Of a stretch of DNA of 46,705 bases, positions 25,320-32,721 are shown in pieces; positions within the stretch are counted from its first letter, which is position 1, and every line of letters begins with the position of its first letter. The stretch is from DSPP01 sp964607165. GTDB taxonomy: Bacteria > Zixibacteria > MSB-5A5 > DSPP01. The position numbers were made by a program, and so were the translations under genes. The notes below the pieces were generated by a model, which was not told where the DNA came from, ran no database searches, and was given only the letters and a program-made list of their open reading frames with translations. The stretch spans positions 1 through 46,705 of the forward strand of contig CAZSIT010000018.1 in assembly GCA_964607165.1 (NCBI GenBank), in the 5' to 3' direction.

Positions 25320-26195
25320 GTGAAGATTCTCGCCATAGATTCTTCCGGGCCGGTGGTGATGCTTGGGGTGGCAACGGAAGAAGAGGTTCTGGCGGAAAGG
25401 CAGTTTGCGCCGGAAGGCCGGCCTGTCCGAGGCCCTGGCCGTAAAAGCCCGTCTCGGGCAGGCGAACTCGTAGTTCGGCCAGGGACGGTAGGGCTTTTGG
25501 CGCCGGAGATTTCCAAAATTTTGGAGCAAGCCGGGCTGAAGGTGGCCGGCTTGGACGGCTTTGCCCTCGGCGCCGGGCCGGGGAGTTTTACCGGGTTGAA
25601 GGTTGGTTATGCGGCGGTAATGGGGATGGCATTTGACGGCGACAAGCCGATTTGGACTTATCCGTCATTAACGCTCTTGGCGTTGACTTTGGCAGAATCG
25701 AGGGAGTTTTCCGAGATTGCCAGCGCTGGTCAAAAAGAAGGCGGGGGGATTGCGGTTAAAACGGATGACGGCGGATTTGGGTTGAGTTTTGGGCTTGGGA
25801 AAAAAGATGAGAAGAAACCAGAGGGGAGTCCGGCAAGAATTTTGGTGTTGACGGAGGCAAAAAAAAGGTATTTTTATCGAGCACTGTTTGAGAAAACAGA
25901 GGATGGAATTTCAGCAATAGAGCCGGTGGAAGCGGCCAAAACGGAAGAGTTGATTTGGCCGAAAGGACCGGTTTGGGTGACCGGTTCTGCCCTGGAGGCT
26001 CATAGGGAGGAAATTGTCCGCCAAATGAGACCAGAGGATAGATTGGCGCCAAAAGAAAGGTGGCATCCTTCGGCCGGTATTTTGGCGCAGCTGGCGGCCT
26101 CGGGCAAGTTGGGAGAACCGGCTGGAAAAGATGAGGTTTTGGAGCCGATATTTTTGAAGTCGTTTGAGACCAAATTTAAAGAGATAGCCCGTTGA
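25320..26195 (+). CDS. tsaB: tRNA threonylcarbamoyladenosine biosynthesis protein TsaB, with an inserted repeat
   Basis: 291 residues from the GTG at 25320 (VKILAIDSSGPVVMLGVA is the family start). GAGPGSFTGLKVG is the signature motif. TsaB pairs with TsaD in making t6A37 on ANN-decoding tRNAs. Residues of about 33-58 (RPVRGPGRKSPSRAGELV and following) replace the short conserved HS-containing loop normally found before the LLPxI helix. The DNA coding for them is a palindromic element also found between genes. The start lies six bases after a TATTTT box. The activity of this version is uncertain because the insertion replaces a conserved loop, but the frame is intact. rimI follows after four bases. 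Confidence 0.9.
   Translation: MKILAIDSSGPVVMLGVATEEEVLAERQFAPEGRPVRGPGRKSPSRAGELVVRPGTVGLLAPEISKILEQAGLKVAGLDGFALGAGPGSFTGLKVGYAAVMGMAFDGDKPIWTYPSLTLLALTLAESREFSEIASAGQKEGGGIAVKTDDGGFGLSFGLGKKDEKKPEGSPARILVLTEAKKRYFYRALFEKTEDGISAIEPVEAAKTEELIWPKGPVWVTGSALEAHREEIVRQMRPEDRLAPKERWHPSAGILAQLAASGKLGEPAGKDEVLEPIFLKSFETKFKEIAR
25421..25484. repeat. Palindromic element inserted in frame within tsaB
   Basis: Nested inverted repeats: GCCTGTCCGAG (25421-25431) with CTCGGGCAGGC (25453-25463, 10 of 11 pairing); CCCTGGCCG (25433-25441) with CGGCCAGGG (25476-25484); and GAACT-CGT-AGTTC (25464-25476). The pair CCCTGGCCG...GTCTCGGGCAGGC recurs in the noncoding DNA at 17858-17893, and reversed at about 13612-13644. 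Confidence 0.8.
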
Positions 26196-26199
26196 GCGG

Positions 26200-26745
26200 A
26201 TGCGACCGAAAACCGTGATACCCAAAGTTGCCATTGAGCAGATGCAGCGCGAGGATTTGGATGAAATCGCCCAACTCGAAAAGGATAGTTTTTCTGACCC
26301 GTGGCCGAAGAAGGCGTTCGAAGCTCAATTGAATGACGGAACGTCGATTATGCTTGTGGCGCGGCTGGCTGGTCAGGGCGAGATTGTCGGGTATCTGTGC
26401 GCTTATTCTGTTTTAGTGGAAGTGCAATTGGCCAGTGTGGCGGTTAAAAATGAATTTCGGAGACTGGGCGTTGGCGAAAAATTGGTGCGGGAGATGATTC
26501 GTGTGGGCCAAGGTTTGGGAGCCCAAGAGGTCTGGTTGGATGTTCGGGAATCGAATTTGGCGGCCCGACGATTGTATGTAAAACTGGGATTTCGGGAAGT
26601 TTATCGGCGAAAAAATTATTATCGCAAACCGAAGGAAGATGCTTTGGTGTTGTTCCGACCGGCGGTGGAAAGCGCCGATTGGCCGCCGGCATTGAAGGTT
26701 CGTGCCGATAGTTGGCCGGGAGTACGAGATGGCAGAGTGGTTTAA
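26200..26745 (+). CDS. rimI: Ribosomal-protein-alanine N-acetyltransferase RimI
   Basis: 181 residues of the GNAT fold. The acetyl-CoA loop RRLGVGEKLV, the strand ASVAVKNEF and SNLAARRLYVKLGF are typical of RimI, which acetylates the N-terminus of ribosomal protein S18. The tsaB-rimI order is common in bacteria and supports the call. The C-terminus carries about 30 residues more than usual and overlaps the accD start by 17 bases. Confidence 0.88.
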   Translation: MRPKTVIPKVAIEQMQREDLDEIAQLEKDSFSDPWPKKAFEAQLNDGTSIMLVARLAGQGEIVGYLCAYSVLVEVQLASVAVKNEFRRLGVGEKLVREMIRVGQGLGAQEVWLDVRESNLAARRLYVKLGFREVYRRKNYYRKPKEDALVLFRPAVESADWPPALKVRADSWPGVRDGRVV

Positions 26746-27592
26746 AAAAACCAAGGAAGGAATAACGGGCGGGCAGAAAAAAGAAATCCCGCAGGGGCTT
26801 TGGACCAAATGCGAAAGCTGCGGCGAAATTATTTTCGTGCGCGAATTGGAAAAAAACCTGTGGGTTTGCCCGAAATGCAATTACCATTTTCGGATTCGAT
26901 TCAAGGATTATCTGAACCTGCTTTTGGACCCGGGAGAGTGGACGGAGTTTGATAAAAATCTGGTTTCCGCCGACCCTTTGCGGTTTCGGGATTCCAAACG
27001 CTACCCGGACCGAATACGGGACGCCCGGAAGAAAACCGAGCTTTCGGATGCGGTGGTTTGCGGCCTTGGCAAATTAGGGGGAAGCGAGGTTTCCATCGCG
27101 GTAATGGATTTTGCCTTCATCGGCGGCAGCATGGGTTCGGTAGTGGGGGAAAAAATTGCGCGGGCGATTGAGCGGTCCTTGGAGCGGAAAATTCCTTTGA
27201 TTATTGTTTGCTGCTCGGGAGGAGCCCGGATGCAGGAGGGGATTCTGTCGCTTATGCAGATGGCCAAGACCTCGGCGCTTTTGGCGCAAATGCAGAAGAA
27301 AAATCTTCCATACATCGCCGTTTTGACCAATCCGACAACGGCGGGGGTGATGGCATCTTTCGCTTCGCTGGGGGATGTTATCATTGCCGAGCCGAAAGCG
27401 CTTTTGGGATTTGCCGGGCCGCGCGTCATCGCCCAGACCATCGGGCAGGAGCTGCCGCCGGGATTTCAAAGCTCGGAGTTTTTTTTGGAGCATGGGTTTG
27501 TGGATATGATTTGCGATCGGAAGGAGCTGCGCCGGACGATAAATTTGTTGTTAGACTATATGGCGCACGATAGCGTCAGGAGTAACACCTGA
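26729..27592 (+). CDS. accD: Acetyl-CoA carboxylase carboxyltransferase subunit beta
   Basis: 287 residues from the ATG at 26729 (MAEWFKKTKEGI is the usual start). The zinc ribbon has Cys28, Cys31, Cys47 and Cys50. The crotonase-like domain has FIGGSMGSVVGEKI, CSGGARMQEG and TNPTTAGVMASFASLGD. It transfers CO2 from biotin to acetyl-CoA with AccA, which is not in this window. The last five residues (VRSNT) and the TGA are coded by a palindromic repeat (27573-27595), so the natural C-terminus has been replaced or extended. Confidence 0.95.
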   Translation: MAEWFKKTKEGITGGQKKEIPQGLWTKCESCGEIIFVRELEKNLWVCPKCNYHFRIRFKDYLNLLLDPGEWTEFDKNLVSADPLRFRDSKRYPDRIRDARKKTELSDAVVCGLGKLGGSEVSIAVMDFAFIGGSMGSVVGEKIARAIERSLERKIPLIIVCCSGGARMQEGILSLMQMAKTSALLAQMQKKNLPYIAVLTNPTTAGVMASFASLGDVIIAEPKALLGFAGPRVIAQTIGQELPPGFQSSEFFLEHGFVDMICDRKELRRTINLLLDYMAHDSVRSNT

Positions 27593-27792
27593 CGCAACAA
27601 CGCAGGTTAGAAAAGACCTAACCTGCGCCACAGAACCATTGCGACAGCGAAGAGGAAAAAGGCGAATGCCATTCGCCCCTACGGTAAGGGCTTAAAGACT
27701 TAAAGACGGGCGAACACATCGGTTCGCCCCTACAAACAAGACAGAGATTGGGATAAAGGATTAAAAGGGCGAATACAAGATTCGCCCCTACG
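27573..27792. repeat. Run of five palindromes from the accD stop to folC
   Basis: GCGTCAGGAGTAACACCTGACGC (about 27573-27595, containing the accD stop); CGCAGGTTAG-N7-CTAACCTGCG (27601-27627); GGCGAAT-GCC-ATTCGCC then CCTAC (27661-27682); GGGCGAAC-ACATCG-GTTCGCCC then CTAC (27708-27733); and GGGCGAA-N7-TTCGCCC then CTAC (27767-27791). The 234 bases between accD and folC hold little else. Confidence 0.9.
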
Positions 27793-27826
27793 AAAGACAG
27801 AGCGGAAAGGCAACCACCGTTTTTCG

Positions 27827-29146
27827 ATGTCTTCTGAAACGATAAAGTTTCTCTATGATTTAGAATTATTTGGCATCAAATTGGGGCTGGAGAATATCGG
27901 CTCTTTGTGCGATTTTCTCGGGAACCCTCAAAATCGATACCCTTGCGTTCATATTGCCGGGACGAACGGAAAGGGTTCGACGGCGGCGATTTTAGAGTCG
28001 ATTTTGCTCGCCGCCGGTTATCGAGTTGGGCTTTACACCTCGCCGCATTTAATTCGATTCAATGAAAGAGTCCGCGTCAACCGGCAGGAAATGCCGGAGA
28101 ACTTTATTGATGAATTTGTCGGCCGCATTCGGCCGGAAATCGAACGGCTGAAGGGGACTTTTTTTGAGGCGACAACGGCAATGGCTTTTCAATATTTTGC
28201 CGAAGAGAAAGCGGATATTGCCGTTATTGAAACCGGCCTGGGTGGACGGCTGGATGCGACTAATATTATTACCCCCTTAGTTTCGGTCATAACCAATATC
28301 GATTTTGATCATACGGACCGATTGGGGAAAAGCTTAACTTCTATTGCCAAAGAAAAAGCTGGAATTATTAAGCCGGATGTGCCAGTCGTGATTGGAAAGT
28401 TGAAAGAGTCGGCCCAAAAAGCAATTATGGAAAAAGTTAAGGAAGTGAGAGCGCTTTTGGTATCTGCATCGGCCTCCGCTCCAGTAAAATTGATTGAGAT
28501 GGGATGGAAAGGCAGCCGGTATCGGGTTCGGGAAAGCTTTGCGACGGAGGGAGAATTGTTTTTGAATTTGGCGGGAGAATATCAAGGTGAGAATTTGTCG
28601 CAGGCCTTGGCGGCTGTGGAGGTGCTGCGCAACGCGGGATTTTCCATTTCCGCCGAGGCTTGCGCGGCCGGGGCAGAATCGGTGGTATGGCCGGCCCGGC
28701 TCGAAATGATTTCGGAAAAACCGCCGGTGGTTTTGGATGTGGCGCATAATGCGGCGGCCGCGCAGCGACTGGCGCAGTCTCTCGAACACCTTTGGCCAAA
28801 AAAAGCAGTTTTTCTTTTAGGGATTTTGGCGGATAAGGATTATCGCCGATTTGTCGGACAGTTAGAGCCGCTTGCCAAGCGTTTTTACTTTGTGCGGCCG
28901 GACTCCATGCGGGCTTTGGAGCCGGAGGTTCTGGCACAACTGGTCAAAGGTAGCGTTCAATGTGAAGTAATTTTGGACCCGGTGGAGGCTTTTTGGAAGG
29001 CGCATAATTCGCTTAAACCAAATGAGCTTTTCGTTGTAACTGGTTCCCACTATGTGGTTGGGAAGATATTGGAAAGTTGGCAGAAATTGGGACGGCCCTA
29101 TCCTTTTGTTGCTGACCGGGAACAAAAAAGTGTTATATTAAAGTGA
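27827..29146 (+). CDS. folC: Bifunctional folylpolyglutamate synthase / dihydrofolate synthase
   Basis: 439 residues of the Mur-ligase superfamily. P-loop HIAGTNGKGSTAA, the TSPHLIRFNERV substrate motif, ETGLGGRLDATN, FDHTDRLGKSLTSIAKEKAG (with the lysine that is carbamylated in this family) and LDVAHNAAAA mark FolC. It adds glutamate to dihydropteroate and tetrahydrofolates in the cytoplasm. The ATG at 27827 lies right after the palindrome run and has no visible ribosome site. Confidence 0.94.
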   Translation: MSSETIKFLYDLELFGIKLGLENIGSLCDFLGNPQNRYPCVHIAGTNGKGSTAAILESILLAAGYRVGLYTSPHLIRFNERVRVNRQEMPENFIDEFVGRIRPEIERLKGTFFEATTAMAFQYFAEEKADIAVIETGLGGRLDATNIITPLVSVITNIDFDHTDRLGKSLTSIAKEKAGIIKPDVPVVIGKLKESAQKAIMEKVKEVRALLVSASASAPVKLIEMGWKGSRYRVRESFATEGELFLNLAGEYQGENLSQALAAVEVLRNAGFSISAEACAAGAESVVWPARLEMISEKPPVVLDVAHNAAAAQRLAQSLEHLWPKKAVFLLGILADKDYRRFVGQLEPLAKRFYFVRPDSMRALEPEVLAQLVKGSVQCEVILDPVEAFWKAHNSLKPNELFVVTGSHYVVGKILESWQKLGRPYPFVADREQKSVILK

Positions 29147-29189
29147 CGAGGCGTGTTGTTTACAACTGGACGGAGAAGGGAGAAAATGA

Positions 29190-29513
29190 TTGAAGCCGAT
29201 TGAGATAACGGATGCCAACTTTGACACGGAAGTAATACAATCCAAAGAGCCGGTCCTGGTCGATTTTTGGGCAACCTGGTGCGGGCCTTGCCGCGCCGTG
29301 GCGCCCATCGTGGAGGAGCTGGCCAAAGAATACAACGGAAAATTGAAAGTGGGAAAGGTAGACGTGGATGCCAACCAGCAAACCGCGGCGCGCTACAGCG
29401 TGCTTTCCATACCGACGCTTTTGTTTTTCAAGGACGGCAAGCCGGTGGAGCAGGTAGTTGGCGCGGTGGCCAAAAAAACGTTGGTAGAGAAAATAGGGAA
29501 AGTTTTGGTTTAG
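29190..29513 (+). CDS. trxA: Thioredoxin
   Basis: 107 residues, the classic thioredoxin length. The WCGPC active site has Cys31 and Cys34, DFWATW precedes it, and the cis-proline lies in SIPTLLFF. It reduces protein disulfides in the cytoplasm. The start is a TTG at 29190 with AAGGGAGA about six bases upstream; an ATG at 29186 is out of frame. A T-run terminator follows. Confidence 0.95.
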   Translation: MKPIEITDANFDTEVIQSKEPVLVDFWATWCGPCRAVAPIVEELAKEYNGKLKVGKVDVDANQQTAARYSVLSIPTLLFFKDGKPVEQVVGAVAKKTLVEKIGKVLV

Positions 29514-29545
29514 AATTTTCCTGATTTAGCCCGACTTTTTATCCC

Positions 29546-29573
29546 TCTCCATTTCGGGGGGAGGGAAATTTTT
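29546..29573 (+). terminator. Terminator between trxA and the convergent E1 gene
   Basis: Imperfect hairpin CCCTCTCC...GGGGGGAGGG followed by eight T whose last bases meet the stop codon of the minus-strand E1 gene. It is built from a member of the CCCTCTCC hairpin family. Confidence 0.7.
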
Positions 29574-29574
29574 T

Positions 29575-31731
29575 TTAATATCGGGCGAGTTCGAGCAGCT
29601 TGTTTTTCATATCTGCCTCCTGCGGCAAAGTCTCAAACTCCAGCCGGCCGTAGCCAATGGGGCAGTCTTTGCCCGTCAAGCGTTCAATGGGGGCATCTAA
29701 ATAATCGAAGCATTCTTTGGCAATGGTGGCGGCGATTTCCGCGCCAAATCCAAGTGTTAGAGCTGCACCGTGAACTATCAACAGCTTGCCGGTCTTTTTC
29801 ACCGACTCGGCTACCCGCTCTTTATCCCAGGGAGCTATAGTGCGCAGGTCGATTAGCTCCACGCTTGTTCCCTCGTTGGCCAACTCGCCGGATGTTTTTG
29901 AAATCATATGCACCGGGATTCCCCAGGTGACGCAGGTGAGGTCTTTGCCTTCGCGCACCACACGCGCTTTTCCAAACGGGATGGTGTAATCTTTCCCCGG
30001 ATACGGTTGGGCAATTTGTTTGAGGCGATACAGAACTTTTGGCTCCAAAAAAATCACCGGGTCGTCGCAGCGGATGGCGGTGCGCAGAAGTCCGACGGCA
30101 TCGGAGGGAGTGGAGGGGAGAGCCACGCGGATGCCGGGAATCTGGGCGTAGAAAGCCTCGTTGGACTGGGAATGCCAGATGGAGCCGATCCCGCCGGTGT
30201 AGCCCTGCGAGGCGACCCGAATCACTAAAGGGCAGGACCAGGAGCCGTCCGAGCGCCAGCGTAAAGTGGCAATCTCTGCGGCCAACTGATGCGCCGCCGG
30301 TTTGAAGTAGTCGTCAAATTGAATTTCCACCACCGGTTTAACTCCGCGGGTGGCGGCTCCGTGGGCAATTCCGACAATCATCCCTTCCGCCAGGGGGGAG
30401 TTAAAGCAGCGCCTTCTGCCGAACTTTTTCTGCAGTCCCTTTGTGATTCCAAAGACGCCGCCTTTGCCGGGGACTTTGGCAAGCTCTTCGTCCAGGCTGA
30501 CATCCCCCACGTCTTCTCCCATACACCAGAGGAGTGGATTAGCTTCAAATTCGTCGTGCAAGCAGCGGTTGATGGCCTGAAGCATTGTCAAAGCTTCACC
30601 TTCCGGTTGGGGTAAACGGTCAAACTCCGCCGCAGTCGGCGGCCGCTTGGCTGAATACAGATTTTCCAGAACCCGTCCCGGTGTGGGGTAGGGGACGGTT
30701 TTGGTCTCTATTTGCTTTTCAATCGCTTCCCGGTCGGCATTTACAATCTGGTCAACTTCACTTTTAATTTTTTCCAATTCTGATGCGGTGGCAATACCTT
30801 CCTTAATCAGAAACTCCGGATAGGTTTCCAGCGGGTCCTGTTGCTTTTTTTCGTCAATCTTTTCCACCGGCCGGTATTCCCGCTCGTTGTCTTCCACGGA
30901 GTGACTCCGGCGGCGCAGGACTTTGGCATACAACACCGCCGGTTTGCGCTTGGTGCGCACCCAGGCAATCGCTTCGCGGGCGGAATGGGCGCTGGCGATG
31001 GGGTCCAAGCCGTTGACTTTCCCCAGCCAAATTAACCCTTTGTCTCTAAAGCCGGTCAGCAAATCGGCCACGCAGCCGCCGGCGGTCTGCTCGCTGACGT
31101 GCACGGAAATTCCCCATTCGTTGTCTTCCACCAAATAAAGCACCGGGCAAGGGTGCAGTTCGATGGAAGCAAAGTTCAGCGCCTCCCAAATTTCCCCCTG
31201 GCTGGTGCCGGCTTCGCCACTGCCGGTGATGACGATTTCGTCCCGGTCGTAATCAGCGCCGGATTTTTTGCGCACATCCTCCGGCACCTGGGATAAAAAG
31301 AAGCCGGCAAATCCCATCCCGGCGCCGGTTAAAAATTGGGTGCCGACCGGGCTGGAGCGGGTGAAAATGCGGCTTTCCCTTCTTCCAAAATGATTGGCGA
31401 ATTGCCTTCCAAACGAGCCGGGGTCCTCGGCCGAGCCGATGTGGGCGGCAAAGACATCGCGCGGTTTCTGCCCGCAGGCCAAAGCCAGGCACAAGTCGCG
31501 GTAGTAGGGAATCAGCCAGTCCACGCCGGGTTTGACGTATAAGCTGACGCCTGCCAAAAAGGCTTCGTGGCCGGCGGAGCCGATGTAGAAATGGCTGTGA
31601 CCCATCCTTTGCCAAAGTTCCTGCACCGTGTCGACCGCCCGCGACAGATACATTTTGCGATACAGTTCCAACAATTCCGGTTTGGTCAATCCAAACTTGT
31701 CTTGAACGCTTTCCTGCACGACCTGCTTCAT
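29575..31731 (-). CDS. Fused alpha/beta E1 subunit of a 2-oxoacid (branched-chain type) dehydrogenase
   Basis: 718 residues joining both E1 subunits. The alpha part (about 1-335) has GHEAFLAGVSLYVKPGVDW and a thiamine-diphosphate motif GSGEAGTSQGEIWEAL...EDNEWGIS. The beta part (about 375-718) has GEDVGDVSLDEE, NSPLAEGMIVGIAHGAA and EIQFDDYFKPAAHQL. E1 decarboxylates a 2-oxoacid and passes the acyl group to lipoyl-E2. Fused forms are known in several phyla. The likeliest substrate is a branched-chain oxoacid, but pyruvate cannot be excluded. No E2 or E3 lies nearby. An AAGGAG site supports the ATG. Confidence 0.88.
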   Translation of the reverse strand: MKQVVQESVQDKFGLTKPELLELYRKMYLSRAVDTVQELWQRMGHSHFYIGSAGHEAFLAGVSLYVKPGVDWLIPYYRDLCLALACGQKPRDVFAAHIGSAEDPGSFGRQFANHFGRRESRIFTRSSPVGTQFLTGAGMGFAGFFLSQVPEDVRKKSGADYDRDEIVITGSGEAGTSQGEIWEALNFASIELHPCPVLYLVEDNEWGISVHVSEQTAGGCVADLLTGFRDKGLIWLGKVNGLDPIASAHSAREAIAWVRTKRKPAVLYAKVLRRRSHSVEDNEREYRPVEKIDEKKQQDPLETYPEFLIKEGIATASELEKIKSEVDQIVNADREAIEKQIETKTVPYPTPGRVLENLYSAKRPPTAAEFDRLPQPEGEALTMLQAINRCLHDEFEANPLLWCMGEDVGDVSLDEELAKVPGKGGVFGITKGLQKKFGRRRCFNSPLAEGMIVGIAHGAATRGVKPVVEIQFDDYFKPAAHQLAAEIATLRWRSDGSWSCPLVIRVASQGYTGGIGSIWHSQSNEAFYAQIPGIRVALPSTPSDAVGLLRTAIRCDDPVIFLEPKVLYRLKQIAQPYPGKDYTIPFGKARVVREGKDLTCVTWGIPVHMISKTSGELANEGTSVELIDLRTIAPWDKERVAESVKKTGKLLIVHGAALTLGFGAEIAATIAKECFDYLDAPIERLTGKDCPIGYGRLEFETLPQEADMKNKLLELARY

Positions 31732-31871
31732 AGGTACTCCTTAATTCATTTTCCTTAGCCAATGCCCAGGATTACGATTTTCTTGGCAAGTTCGTTCATC
31801 TCACCAGCAATTTCGTTTTTGTCGGTTCGACTGTCAATGTTTGTTATATTCACTAAAGGGCTTTCTGTGAG

Positions 31872-31899
31872 TTGAATTAACTCTTAAATGTGTTATAAT
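31872..31899 (+). promoter_or_regulatory. Strong sigma-70-type promoter of an orphan RNA
   Basis: TTGAAT (31872-31877), 16-base spacer, perfect TATAAT (31894-31899). No coding region follows on this strand before the terminator at 32002. Confidence 0.75.
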
Positions 31900-31905
31900 A
31901 TAAAA

Positions 31906-32031
31906 GCCGGGCGAGCTATCGAACGACTGGCTTGCCACCCCCTCTTAAGGGATTTTGGCTGGTTTGCCGTCGACAGCTCGCTCCTTATATTAGTAATTAT
32001 AGGCCGACCGCTCGTAACGGTCGGCTTTTTT
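31906..32031 (+). ncRNA. Candidate structured small RNA of about 125 nt
   Basis: A complete small transcription unit: strong promoter, no reading frame, and a closing intrinsic terminator. A long helix pairs 31909-31922 with 31970-31983 (14 positions, one G-U and one A-C). Inside it, GCCA/TGGC and CCCT-CTTA-AGGG can form a second stem-loop. The terminator follows: GCCGACCG...CGGTCGGC and six T (32002-32031). It does not resemble tRNA, 4.5S, tmRNA or riboswitch cores that I know. It lies between the E1 gene and a winged-helix-like gene, both on the other strand, so its end is antisense to the last codon of the latter. Confidence 0.6.
32002..32031 (+). terminator. Intrinsic terminator of the orphan RNA
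   Basis: GCCGACCG and CGGTCGGC arms (eight pairs) with a seven-base loop and six T. The T-run is on plus only, so it serves the plus strand. Confidence 0.88.
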
Positions 32032-32446
32032 ACTTTTCATGTTTGGAAATATCTTTTCCAACATTAAATGCCTCTTTTGTCAACTTATAACCCCTTTTGC
32101 CGGAGTATATCCCTCTGAAAAAGGTGCTGTCAAAATTTGACGTCCAAAGTCCCACCCGTCTTGCCCATCCTTCCAATCCCTTCTTTAGTGCCTTTCTATT
32201 AACATTTAATCGCATTTGCAATTCCTTTGGAGGAAGACCGGCGGGGTACGCATCTACAAATTTTAGTAAAAGCGTAAGGTCTTTATCGGATGTAGCACCA
32301 GAATCAACCCTTTCATCTATAGACGGGAACGGCGGCACCGAAGCCATTCCCGTCTTGCCGGGACGGCCAAATTTTTTTATTAGCTTCTCCAATTCTTCTA
32401 CCGTGTCAACGTGAATCAAAACCCCGTTGATTTCTGCCTTATACAT
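32030..32446 (-). CDS. Small protein with winged-helix-like C-terminal half, unknown function
   Basis: 138 residues from the ATG at 32446, which follows GAAAGGCGG. The N-terminal third (MYKAEINGVLIHVDTVEELEK) resembles a short beta-hairpin and helix. The C-terminal half (about 55-130) has the helix pattern of a winged helix: DLTLLLKFVDAYPAGLPPKE, a helix LNVNRKALKKGLEGWARRVG and a beta wing RGIYSGKRGYKLT. It could bind nucleic acid. A promoter lies just upstream. The gene is A+T-rich like the RSH gene beside it, and both may belong to one acquired segment. No family is recognised. Confidence 0.65.
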   Translation of the reverse strand: MYKAEINGVLIHVDTVEELEKLIKKFGRPGKTGMASVPPFPSIDERVDSGATSDKDLTLLLKFVDAYPAGLPPKELQMRLNVNRKALKKGLEGWARRVGLWTSNFDSTFFRGIYSGKRGYKLTKEAFNVGKDISKHEK

Positions 32447-32483
32447 AAAGACCGCCTTTCTCGGTTCGGTTTCATTCAAACGG

Positions 32484-32512
32484 AATCTAATACCCAATCC
32501 GAATCTTGTCAA
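32484..32512 (-). promoter_or_regulatory. Promoter of the winged-helix-like gene
   Basis: On the minus strand TTGACA (complement of 32507-32512), a 17-base spacer and TAGATT (complement of 32484-32489), giving a leader of about 30 nt with the ribosome site. Confidence 0.6.
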
Positions 32513-32721
32513 TAGGGTTACCGAAAAAATATCATTTTTTTTGACTTCCCATAATAGCCTATATATCAATGTGTTATGACAGGCTCGACAATGGCGGTTG
32601 GGTAAATCTTAAAACTTTTTTTTCGATTGAATTTAATTCGGTGCTTTTTTGGTATTCTGATTAAAGAAAAAATAACCCTCAGCCAATCAACCGGGGACTT
32701 GTGTAAACAAGCTTCTAAAAT

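Noticed and set aside
31906..32031. tRNA, 6S RNA, signal-recognition RNA or riboswitch
   Set aside because: There is no T-loop GTTCRA, no GGTCCGGAAGGAAGC-like core, too short for 6S, and no downstream gene on the same strand for a riboswitch to control.
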